A DNA stretch of 20,403 nucleotides, taken from the NCBI GenBank assembly GCA_029555925.1, contig JAKPQU010000131.1:1-20403 (forward strand), given 5' to 3'. Shown in pieces: positions 1 through 8,900 of the stretch. A model generated the notes under the pieces. The model saw only the letters and a list, made by a program, of their open reading frames with translations, was not told where the DNA came from and did no database searches. The first letter of the stretch is position 1, and each line of letters begins with the position of its first letter. Origin of the DNA: Bacillota bacterium (lineage in GTDB: Bacteria > Eremiobacterota > SpSt-956 > JAKJGF01). Position numbers and translations under genes: made by a program.

Positions 1-287
1 TCGTTTTCTTTATTCAAGAGCGATAACAGGTCATCTCCTTCAGATGCCTGAGAGAGAAGTGATTTTTTTAACTCTTCCTGCCCTTCGTTTTCTTTATTCA
101 AGAGCGATAACAGGTCATCTCCTTCAGATGCCTGAGAGAGAAGTGATTTTTTTAGCTCTTCCTGCCCTTCGTTTTCTTTATTCAAGAGCGATAACAGGTC
201 ATCTCCTTCAGATGCCTGAGAGAGAAGTGATTTTTTTAACTCTTCCTGCCCTTCGTTTTCTTTATTCAAGAGCGATAACAGGTCATC
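1..287 (-). repeat. 84-bp in-frame tandem repeat, three full copies plus a partial
   Basis: Copies start at 1, 85, 169 and 253 (the last only about 34 bp). The period is exactly 84 bp, or 28 codons in the minus-strand frame. Complete copies differ by a single base (aactc versus agctc near 155), which is synonymous (TTA/CTA Leu). The array may continue beyond position 1. Near-identity points to recent slippage or homogenisation. Confidence 0.95.
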
Positions 288-1580
288 CTGATTTTCTGTT
301 CCTGTTGTGTTTAGAAATGGCAAAAAATCTTTATCTATTTCTGAAAAAAGTATGGTTGCCTTTAATTGTTCTTTATCATATTTATCTTCCTGATGAAGCA
401 GATCGATGAGTGTATCTTTATCTTCGACAGGTATACCTTTTACCTCTTCTTTCTCCATAAGTTTTATTAATCCATTTTTATAAAGACAGTACATATTTTC
501 TACAAGTCTGTATAAAGGTATATCCATCTGTTCTGATAAATCATTCAATGTTCTCTTACCGTCAATATTCATCATAATAGCTAGGTCTTTTTTGCTGAAA
601 GCAAAATCTTCTTCATCGCCATGGGCATCACTGTCTTCATTTAAAGTAAATATTGCATCGGAATGTTTAAATTCTCCGGCGATTTCCATCAGTTTTATTA
701 TTTTTTCGGAAGGGCCTGATATAATTTCTTCGCATGTTATAGTTATCAATGTGTCAGGCTTATCCTGCCTTGTGAATTTGTAGAACGAGCAGTTTCCTGT
801 TTGTTGTGACATAGCTTCTGCTATGGCCAGATCGCCCGGCCAGAAAAGACTTTTCGCATCCATTATTATTTGATTTTCTATATAGATATCCGCCCTGTTC
901 CCGTTTGAAATTATATTTAAATTCCCTGTTACATTTGCGTCAATAATTAAATGAAATATATCTTTTAGCTTAAACCTGGATAAATCTACATTAAGTCCCG
1001 GAACATCTTTTAATGTCTGTAATAAAGTCATATCTGTAAGATATGTGATATAACCGTTTTTATGCAGATCTAACAAAATTTTTCCTGTTTTTAGGCCACC
1101 AAGGCCTGTGTTGCTGACGAGATCTTCATAGATAGGATATTTGTTTATATGGCTTATTATCATCCATTCTTCTCTGGAAAATGTAACAGGTTCTTGATTG
1201 TTTCTCTCTTTAAAAGGAACAATGGAAAAAGATGAATCATATAACGGAATAATCTCACTGAGTTCCTGTATATCCATCCATTCTCCGAAGGCTTCCTTTA
1301 AAATTTTATCTCCTTTACCTTCCGGAAATGTAACCTCTTCAAAACTAATACCTTCAATAAATTGGAAATTACCTGTCATGGCTAAAATTACTTTGAGAGC
1401 TTCTTCGCCTTTGTTCTGATCGTATATTGCATGAGTAATCTTTCCATCTTTCAGTATGATTTCTCCTTTTAACGCATGACCTGACAAAGTGATTTTTCCG
1501 CTTTTTTTCAAAGAATTTAAGAATTTCAGTATGAAAATTAATGAAAAACATTTCGTATTCCCCGATAGAGTTATATCCAT
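1..1580 (-). CDS. PATAN/DUF4388 double-module protein with C-terminal 28-residue repeats (partial)
   Basis: The reading frame opens at ATG 1580 and stays open to the window edge, giving 526 complete codons with the C-terminus missing. An AGGAGG sits 8 nt before the ATG and overlaps the stop of the upstream kinase gene, so the two are one operon. I see two copies of a PATAN-like (DUF4388) domain followed by a winged-helix-like segment: PATAN about 1-100, winged helix about 133-182, PATAN about 200-300, winged helix about 328-375. Typical PATAN features are the 'SGKITLSG' and 'GEIILKDGKITHA' strands. From about residue 430 the protein enters 28-residue repeats rich in Leu, Glu and Lys (DDLLSLLNKENE, then GQEELKKSLLSQAS). 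No membrane segment or signal peptide is visible. PATAN proteins are usually signalling adaptors; the partner is unknown, but the preceding kinase carries the same module. Domain calls are from pattern recognition, moderately sure. Confidence 0.8.
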   Translation of the reverse strand, partial: MDITLSGNTKCFSLIFILKFLNSLKKSGKITLSGHALKGEIILKDGKITHAIYDQNKGEEALKVILAMTGNFQFIEGISFEEVTFPEGKGDKILKEAFGEWMDIQELSEIIPLYDSSFSIVPFKERNNQEPVTFSREEWMIISHINKYPIYEDLVSNTGLGGLKTGKILLDLHKNGYITYLTDMTLLQTLKDVPGLNVDLSRFKLKDIFHLIIDANVTGNLNIISNGNRADIYIENQIIMDAKSLFWPGDLAIAEAMSQQTGNCSFYKFTRQDKPDTLITITCEEIISGPSEKIIKLMEIAGEFKHSDAIFTLNEDSDAHGDEEDFAFSKKDLAIMMNIDGKRTLNDLSEQMDIPLYRLVENMYCLYKNGLIKLMEKEEVKGIPVEDKDTLIDLLHQEDKYDKEQLKATILFSEIDKDFLPFLNTTGTENQDDLLSLLNKENEGQEELKKSLLSQASEGDDLLSLLNKENEGQEELKKSLLSQASEGDDLLSLLNKENEGQEELKKSLLSQASEGDDLLSLLNKEN

Positions 1581-1592
1581 TATTACATCCTC

Positions 1593-3251
1593 CTAATTTG
1601 TTTGTTTATTCAAATGCAGAAACCCTGATTTAACCAGATAATAAATTGCCTCTGCCACTTTTAATTGAGAAGAATTCAAACTGCAACAGAGTTTATTGAT
1701 AGTATTGGTACCTCTGGAAATCATGCTCAGTATTTTCATGTGATATTTCGTAAGTTTAATATCCTTCTCTCCTTTTAGAAAGTCAGTATTAACCTTCATA
1801 GTCATATCGGGAGACAGCAATGTAATAACATCATCCAGATAGAGGAGGTTATCCAGCCTGTTTTCTGCAAAATCTTCTATTAAATCCATCGGGACAGCAT
1901 TTGAATTAATGTTTTCGTCTGTATACGGATAAAAATCGAAAGTGCCTTCTGATAGTCTTAAAAATTTTATCAGTGCAGGTTCTCCTTCCCATCCGTTACA
2001 TGTCACATAAACCATCTTTTCTTTTTTTACCGTTATTTTCCCTTTTATTTTCGTAGAATTATAAGATATAGTACCTGTCAGATGTGATGATAATACAAAT
2101 TTAATCAATCTGAGAGGGCTATAGGAGGAAAAACTTCCGGGAAATGGATTGTGTTTTATAAGTTCATTTATTTTATCTTCAAGATTACGACATTCCTCCT
2201 GACTTTTTTTCAGCTCTTTCTTTAATATTTTATTTTCTTCCAGATACAATCGATTTATTTTCAATTCGTGACGTAATCTTTCGTTTTCCTCTGAGAGGTG
2301 CATATAATTTGTATGGGAGTTTAACGATGATTCCTGTTTTCCGAGTAAAGCCCCTTTCATTTCTTTGGCTGTATGAAATCTTTTTTCTGCTTCCAGTTCT
2401 AAAGAACGGGAAATAACCATGTCCAGATATGCCGGAATCGAAGGGATAGTTTCTTTTATGGGCTTATACGTAAATGGAACCGGCATAAGACCTGTAAGAA
2501 GGTGATATAAAGTTGCTCCAAGAGAATATAAGTCACTAGCAATAACAGGTTTACCCATATATTGTTCGGGGGCAATATAACCCATAGTGCCAATCATAGT
2601 TCTGGGAGCCCCCTGCTGTTCAATGGCACAGGCTATACCGAAATCTATTAAAAATAATTTTTTGTCATCAGATCTTATCATAATATTGGCAGGTTTGAGA
2701 TCCCTGTAAATTACAGGTGGATTACAACTGTGAAGATATTCCAGTATATTGCATATCTCTATTCCCCAGTTTATTACATCTTCATAGGGCAGCCCGGACT
2801 TACCTTTCTTTAATAAAGTATTGTCCAGATCCTCTCCGTCTATAAAGTCCATTACGAGATAATGCTGATTGTTATAACTGAAATAATCGCTGACTCGCGG
2901 AAGATTTTCATGGTGAAGCTCTGACAATAACTTTGCTTCACTTTTGAACCTCATAACCATATACTCCTCTTCCTGTTTTGATTTACTCCTGTGTGCCAGC
3001 AGTTCTTTAACGGCACAGATTTTAGAAAGATGTCTGTCTTCCGCCATGTAGATGGCTGCCATTCCACCGGATTTGATAAGGTTTTTTATAGTATAACGTC
3101 CAAGTAAAATGTCTCCTTCAGGCAATGGGCCATTACGCTCATTACTTCCGGGCATTAAAAGAGATTTTCCACAATCACAGCAAAATTTTGCTGTGTCTCC
3201 ATGTTCAGTACTGCAATTAGGACATGTTTTACCCGCTATACAGGTAGACAT
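1593..3251 (-). CDS. Zinc-ribbon Hanks-type Ser/Thr kinase fused to PATAN/winged-helix module
   Basis: This is a 552-residue cytoplasmic protein kinase. An N-terminal zinc ribbon is formed by C10/C13 and C24/C27. The kinase domain spans about 45-305: a Gly-rich loop reduced to KSGGMAAIY (60-68), ATP-anchoring Lys82 in AVKEL, helix-C Glu105, catalytic YRDLKPANI with Asp184 and Asn189, DFG at 203-205 and APE at 228-230. All catalytic residues are present, so it should be active. A Glu/Lys-rich coiled coil (about 318-366) leads to a PATAN/DUF4388 domain (370-470) and a winged-helix-like tail (495-545), the same pair of domains found twice in the next protein. The start is supported by AAGGAG 7 nt before ATG 3251. 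No membrane segment or PASTA repeats are seen. Its output and substrates are unknown; the neighbouring PATAN protein is the obvious candidate partner. Confidence 0.9.
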   Translation of the reverse strand: MSTCIAGKTCPNCSTEHGDTAKFCCDCGKSLLMPGSNERNGPLPEGDILLGRYTIKNLIKSGGMAAIYMAEDRHLSKICAVKELLAHRSKSKQEEEYMVMRFKSEAKLLSELHHENLPRVSDYFSYNNQHYLVMDFIDGEDLDNTLLKKGKSGLPYEDVINWGIEICNILEYLHSCNPPVIYRDLKPANIMIRSDDKKLFLIDFGIACAIEQQGAPRTMIGTMGYIAPEQYMGKPVIASDLYSLGATLYHLLTGLMPVPFTYKPIKETIPSIPAYLDMVISRSLELEAEKRFHTAKEMKGALLGKQESSLNSHTNYMHLSEENERLRHELKINRLYLEENKILKKELKKSQEECRNLEDKINELIKHNPFPGSFSSYSPLRLIKFVLSSHLTGTISYNSTKIKGKITVKKEKMVYVTCNGWEGEPALIKFLRLSEGTFDFYPYTDENINSNAVPMDLIEDFAENRLDNLLYLDDVITLLSPDMTMKVNTDFLKGEKDIKLTKYHMKILSMISRGTNTINKLCCSLNSSQLKVAEAIYYLVKSGFLHLNKQTN

Positions 3252-3271
3252 TCTTTTACTCCTTTTTTCTG

Positions 3272-3300
3272 TATCTAGAGCCTATACGAAAAGCCGTCAA
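3272..3300 (-). promoter_or_regulatory. Candidate sigma-70 promoter for the kinase operon
   Basis: On the minus strand TTGACG (3295-3300) is followed after 17 nt by TAGATA (3272-3277). The -35 is good (5/6) but the -10 is poor, and the implied leader is only about 14 nt, so this is tentative. Confidence 0.3.
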
Positions 3301-3451
3301 ATCCATTTCAGAGGTGACGCTTTTACTGAAACTCTATAATCCTGATGCAAAATAATCTGTTCTTACCTGCTACTACAATCTTACATTTATTTAATTTAGA
3401 AATCACTCTTAATACAGTATATATTTTGTCTTTCGACGATTTCGTAGTTCC

Positions 3452-3501
3452 AGAGTCTAGCTGAAAGTGGAAAAATGAATATTATTTTTCGGATAGACTC
3501 T
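3452..3501. repeat. Two-tier inverted repeat (stem-loop)
   Basis: Outer arms agagtcta (3452-3459) and tagactct (3494-3501) are perfect inverted copies. Within them gaaaaat (3470-3476) pairs with atttttc (3484-3490) around a 7-nt loop. No T-run follows, so it is not a clear terminator. Confidence 0.5.
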
Positions 3502-4122
3502 TAAAGTCTCTTATTGATTTCTTCATTTTTCTTCGTTATTTTAACAATGGAACCTGTAAAAAATAAATTTTTCCTTATTAAAAGGCTTTTTTAGATGATA
3601 ATCCATCCTGGAGCATATTTTTGATATAGTTAGACATAATTTTATGTACGGTTAATAATTAATGTCGGCTATCAGTATGTTCCTATCATTCATAATCATA
3701 CTTGCCAGATAATATAAATAATCTTCTGCCATATGTCTTTTATCATATATTTATATATATAGTAAGGTCGCTTCAAACCTCACTGATTTTTATAATTACC
3801 CTTGATAAAACATGATGCAAATCTATGGAATGGAACTGCAAACTTATTTACACCTGCCTTTCTGTTTAAAATAACTGTATAATTTTTTATTTATCAAATA
3901 TGTTCTTTACTACTTTTACAGAATCTTATAAAAGCCTTATCTGTAGAGAACAGGAATTGTTTGTTCACTACGAGGTAAATGAATGGCTTTATAAAAAAGT
4001 GCAAAAGTATACTCTTTATATAATGCAAAATGTCTGCCAAAGGTTATTTTCTTTTTTCATATTGCAATAATTCGCAACAGTCATCTGCGTACATGGAATC
4101 ATTAAATATATATTTTTTTATG

Positions 4123-4230
4123 AAAGTGTACCATTTGTGAGTAACATTATTTTAAAAATGTAAGATGGTACAGTAAGATGAGGTTTTCTGTTATAAACAG
4201 GAGTGCTGTGTTATAATAAAAGTGTACCAT
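4123..4230. repeat. Three copies of an aagtgtaccat motif, one inverted
   Basis: aaagtgtaccat occurs at 4123-4134 and again at 4219-4230; between them gatggtacagt (4164-4174) is a near-inverted copy. They lie 130-180 bp beyond the stop of the NtrC-type gene. Repeated GTGTACCA motifs remind me of transposase-binding repeats at ends of some IS21-like elements, but no transposase is present; operator sites are the alternative. Confidence 0.4.
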
Positions 4231-4306
4231 CGGGAAAGTTATAGTTTTTTTTGCATGAAACATTTCATAACTATTTATCTGTGCAAAGCAGTATGGCCCA
4301 GCTAAA

Positions 4307-5998
4307 TCAGTCGTCTCTGGAAATATTATATTCTTTAATTTTTCGATAGATGGTATTACGGCTCAATCCCAGAATTTCAGCGGCAGTTGCCTTTTTCCAG
4401 TTGCTTTTTTTTAGGGCATCTCTGATTACTGTTTCATTGAGTTCTTTTTTGTTATTCCTGGAAGACAGGGAAAAATTCTTTAAATCCTTCGGAAGATTTT
4501 CCAGGGTAATTATGGGATTATTGGAAAGGATAAAAGCATGCTCAATTACATGTTCAAGTTCTCTTATATTACCAGGCCAGGTATACTGTAGAAAAAGTTT
4601 GTGAGTATCTTTTGATATACCTTTGATATTCATATTGAATTTCATGTTGAACTTCTTAATAAAATATTCTACCAGGATTGGAATATCATCCCATCTTTCC
4701 CTGAGGGGAGGCAAGTTTATTTCTACTACCTTTAACCTGTAATAAAGATCTTCACGAAATTCACCTGCTTTAATCTTTTTCTCTATGTTCTGATTTGTAG
4801 CGGCTACGATACGAACATCAACTTTTACCGGTTTATGATCCCCTACTCTTTCAAATTCCATTTCCTGAAGAACTCTGAGGAGGCGTACCTGTAAAGCAGG
4901 TGATGTATCTCCGATTTCATCTAAAAATACAGTTCCTCCGTCTGCTATTTCAAAACGGCCCGCTTTATCTCTTATGGCTCCTGTAAAAGCTCCCTTTACA
5001 TGGCCGAAAAGTTCACTTTCAAGTAAACTCTCAGGTAAAGCGGAGCAATTTACTTTGACAAGGGGTTTGTTTCGTCTTGGACCGTTATAATGCAGGGCTT
5101 CTGCTATTAATTCTTTTCCTGTTCCGCTCTCTCCGGTAATAAGAACAGTGGTTGGAATATCTGAAAGTTTTTCTACCAGGCCATAAATTTCCTGCATCTT
5201 TTCATTTTTGCCTATTATATTATGGAACTTGTGTCTTTCTTTCAGTTCTCTCTCCAATTCATATAATTTTGTCTCATCTCTTATTACCACAACTGCTCCG
5301 CAAAAATCACCGCCAATATCTATTAAAGGAGTAATATTTAGAGTGACAAATTGTCTGGAACGATATTTATGATGACATTCGATACGGTATAATTCGAAAG
5401 ATTGTCTTTCTTTAATGGTTTTATTAATCGTTTCGGAACATTCTCTGTTGCAATGTATCGTTTCATCATTAAAATTATTGCCTGTACAATGGTCGGATAA
5501 ACCGCATATATGTCTTGCAGAATCATTGAGTCCTGTAATATTCAACTCTTTATCGATGGTAATAATCCCATCTTTTACACTCTGGAAAATTGCCTGAAGA
5601 TGTTTACTGTATCTTTCTTTCTCATTTACTATTTCTCTAAATTCCAGAGCTTTTCTTGTAATATGCAGGAGCGTTTCTTTTTCAACAGGTTTCGTTATAT
5701 AGTCAAATGCGCCGAGGCGAACAGATTCAGATGCGGTATTGACTGCGGGATAGCCTGTGATAATTATAACAGGACAGGTTATATTCTTATTTTTTAATGT
5801 TCTTAAAAAATCGAGACCTGTCTTTTTTCCCAGGAGAATATCTGCAAAGATTACATCGAAATTCCTCTGAGAAACTTTCTCTAAAGCCTCTTCGTAATTG
5901 TAGGCGACCTCTACACTGTATCCTGCTTCCGTAAGAAAACATTCGAATGTATAACATAGAGATTGCTCGTCATCAACTATTAATACATACGGGTTCAT
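4307..5998 (-). CDS. NtrC-family sigma-54-dependent response regulator with PAS domain
   Basis: This is a transcription activator that works with RNA polymerase holding sigma-54. Residues are numbered from a TTG one codon upstream (6001). A receiver domain (1-122) has the acidic pocket D10/D11, phospho-acceptor Asp54, Thr82 and Lys104. A PAS domain (about 133-245) contains several cysteines (C166, C172, C184, C188, C209). The AAA+ domain (about 260-490) has Walker A GESGTGKE (290-297), the sigma-54-contacting GAFTGA (337-342), Walker [10 protein letters not shown] (355-363) and [10 protein letters not shown] (475-484). A Fis-type helix-turn-helix (about 523-560) ends it. I prefer ATG 5998 because GGGGG lies 8 nt upstream, a better spacing than for the TTG. 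The start lies inside the 3' end of the histidine kinase gene, indicating translational coupling and a cognate pair. A PAS between receiver and AAA+ is not standard for NtrC. I saw no clear sigma-54 promoter in the window, so targets are unknown. Confidence 0.94.
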   Translation of the reverse strand: MNPYVLIVDDEQSLCYTFECFLTEAGYSVEVAYNYEEALEKVSQRNFDVIFADILLGKKTGLDFLRTLKNKNITCPVIIITGYPAVNTASESVRLGAFDYITKPVEKETLLHITRKALEFREIVNEKERYSKHLQAIFQSVKDGIITIDKELNITGLNDSARHICGLSDHCTGNNFNDETIHCNRECSETINKTIKERQSFELYRIECHHKYRSRQFVTLNITPLIDIGGDFCGAVVVIRDETKLYELERELKERHKFHNIIGKNEKMQEIYGLVEKLSDIPTTVLITGESGTGKELIAEALHYNGPRRNKPLVKVNCSALPESLLESELFGHVKGAFTGAIRDKAGRFEIADGGTVFLDEIGDTSPALQVRLLRVLQEMEFERVGDHKPVKVDVRIVAATNQNIEKKIKAGEFREDLYYRLKVVEINLPPLRERWDDIPILVEYFIKKFNMKFNMNIKGISKDTHKLFLQYTWPGNIRELEHVIEHAFILSNNPIITLENLPKDLKNFSLSSRNNKKELNETVIRDALKKSNWKKATAAEILGLSRNTIYRKIKEYNISRDD

Positions 5999-8900
5999 CA
6001 ATCATTCCCCCTGACGGTAAATAAATTATAACCTTTGTAAATTCCCCTTCGACACTATCAATCAATATCTTGCCTCCATGATCATTTATAATACCGTAGC
6101 TTATGCTTAAACCGAGTCCTGGCCCTTCTCCTAAGGGTTTGGTTGTAAAAAAAGGATTAAATACTTTATTTATTATATCGGCAGATATACCGGGACCATT
6201 ATCAAAAAAAGTGAGTCGAGCATAAGACTTATTATTTATAACCTTCTCTTCTGCGTAGAATTTAATTGTTTTCTCATCGTCTTTATTGTATTTTTTATTC
6301 AGTACATACTGTGAGTTTGTTAAAATATTCAGAAATACCTGCTGAAGCAGTGTTGGTCTGGCAAGTATGGGAGGGAAATTATCCGGAATATCTACTATCA
6401 GGTTAATATCATTTTTTGTTAGGTTTGCCTGAATAAGAGAGATTGTAGCAGAAAATAAGGTGTTGATAGAAACAGGAATCTTTTCCCCTCCGGCAGGCCT
6501 TGAAAAAACTAACAAATTCTTCACTATAACCGCAATACGTCGGCTCTGATCCTTGATGATCTGGGCAAACTTGTATTCTCTAGTATCTATATCAATTCTG
6601 TCTGTAAGTAACTGGGCACAGTTTATAATACTGTTCAGAGGATTGTTAATTTCATGAGCTACTCCTGCAGCAAGTTCTCCTATTGATGCCAGATGATATG
6701 TTCTGACAGCATCTTTTTGTAAAATCATTTTCTCTGTTACATTACTGGCTATAAGGAGTAATTGATTTACATGTCCGTCATCGTCTTTTATAGGATTAAC
6801 TTTTATGTCGAAATATTTATTGTCAGGTGTTATAATCTGGCTCTTCTGTGTCTGGCCGGTAACAAAGGTACTTAATACAGGGCAATTGTCACAGGTAAAA
6901 CACTTGAAAAAATCATGACATTTCTCACCGGCAGAATTACAATACGATTTTGCTATAGAATTTGCCCATAAAATAGTCAGTTCAGGGGATACTACCATTA
7001 CAAGATCCTGTATGGCCTCAAGGAAAGTCTGATATTCCTGAGAAAGTTTTCTGAAATTACTCTCGCTGGCCATCAAAACCTCAGATGTTTTCTTATGCAT
7101 TATGGCATTTACAAAAACATTTCCAACCATTTTAATAAGTTCTATATCTTCCTTTACCAATGATTTTTTATTCTGTAACCGTTCGAAGCCGAGTAATCCT
7201 ATAAGAGATTTATTATATACAAGAGGTAAAATGAGAATAGATTTAATATCTGTGAAGGACGATGGTTTTTGCTCCATCTCTGTATCATGAAAAATCCGGG
7301 CTGTGTCAGGAATATCAATAATCTGAAACTTCTGGAGCTTTTCAATAACCCATGGCATATCTTCAATCGGAATATAGGCTGCTTCTTCAATATTTACTTC
7401 CTTATTATTATACCAATGATACACATTTTTGATTATCTTATTCCCATCCATAAAATGAATATAACTTCTGTCTATGCCTATAAATCCACCTATCAATTCC
7501 AGTGTATTTTCTATTTCTCTGTCAATATTGTCCGGTTCGATATTAATGAATTTCGTAGATATGGAACCAAAAAATTTTTCTACTTTAAAACGATAAAGTA
7601 ATGCATCCCTGGCTTTTTTACTTTTTGTTATATCTATATAGGTACCTACGATTCTTTTTATGTTTCCTCCGTCATATCTTTCCACTACTTTGCCTTTTGA
7701 AGCAATCCATTTCCATTTTCCTGATTTTGTTTTTAGCCTGTATTCGGAATAATATCTATTTTTATTACCTGTTAAATAATAAAGGAATTTTTTTTCTACT
7801 TTACGTCTGTCATCAGGATGAACCAGGTCAAGCATAGTTTTATAATTCCATATAAATTCATAAGGTCTGTAGCCAAGAATAGTAAAGCACCTGGGACTGT
7901 AGTAAATATTAGCCTGTGCTATGGCTTCAGGTAACATAACATCAGGTGCAATTTTTATATCCCACAGTCCGTCACTTGTTCCTTCCAGGGCAAACCTGAG
8001 TCTTTCTTCACTTTTACTCAGTGCTTCCTCTGCCTGCAGTCTTTCTTTAATCTGCATATTCAACTGTTTGTTTATGTCCAGGAGTTCCATTGTTCTTTCT
8101 TTTATACGCTGTTCTAGGTCTTCGTTTAATTGCTGAATCTCCTGTTCTATTTTTTTTCTCTCAATTATTTCTACTTTGAGTTTTTCCAAGGCAGCTGTAA
8201 CTTCAATTGTACGTTGTTTTACTATATCTTCAAGACGTTCGCGATGCTTTTGCAATTCTTCCTCAACCTGTTTCCTTGCTGTTATATCACGGACTATTGA
8301 AAGGAGATTGTCCTGTCCACATGTCACTATACGGGCTTCATAGAAACGGTTCTGACCTTCCCGGGAAAGTGAATATTCCAGTAACTGCATCTGCCCTGTT
8401 TCCCTGGCTTCATTAAATAAAATTTGAAGCTTCTCTGTCATGTCCGGCGGGAATATTTCGCTCATATTCTTATGCAGAAATTGTTCCGGAGGTAAATATA
8501 AATTCTCCCGATTCTGTGAACTGTAATCCAGAAAAATCCCGTCTTTACTCTGAATAAACATCATATCAGGTATGGCATTAAGAAGAGCTAGGTTTCTTGC
8601 TTCACTTGTTCTCAGGGCTTCCTCAGTTTTTTTTCTTTCTGTAATATCTCTGGAACAGCCTACTATGCCGGCAAAGGCATTATTATTATCATAAACCGGA
8701 GTTTTAATAACTTCTATGGAGATAAAGTCATTGTCAACAAATCCTTCTTCTATAAATGTACATGTTTTGCCTGCATTCATGGTCTCTATATCACTTTTAT
8801 TGCATTCTCTGCCGAAATCCTGTCTGTACCCTTTTTTCTGCATCAGTTCTGCCAGTTCTATGTCTGTTTTACCCACACACTCTTCCTGGGAACATTTCAA

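Larger units (their letters stand above)
3252..4306. other. 1,055-bp non-coding gap between two signalling operons
   Basis: I find no convincing gene on either strand: frames are short, lack ribosome binding sites and the stretch is very AT-rich. It holds the candidate promoter of the kinase operon, an imperfect stem-loop (3452-3501), three copies of a 12-bp motif (4123-4230) and an isolated tttcataactat (4263-4274) that matches the end of the miniature element at 16739 and 20158. It could be the decayed remains of mobile DNA, which I cannot prove. Confidence 0.6.

Noticed and set aside
1..287. Tandem repeat as a CRISPR array
   Set aside because: Units are contiguous with no unique spacers, and they are in frame within a gene.
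44..409. A 121-codon plus-strand frame with a repeated MPEREVIFL-like sequence
   Set aside because: It is the antisense shadow of the 84-bp repeat in the minus-strand PATAN gene and has no ribosome binding site.
5999..6001. TTG as the start of the NtrC-type regulator
   Set aside because: ATG one codon later has better spacing to the GGGGG site and a preferred start codon.
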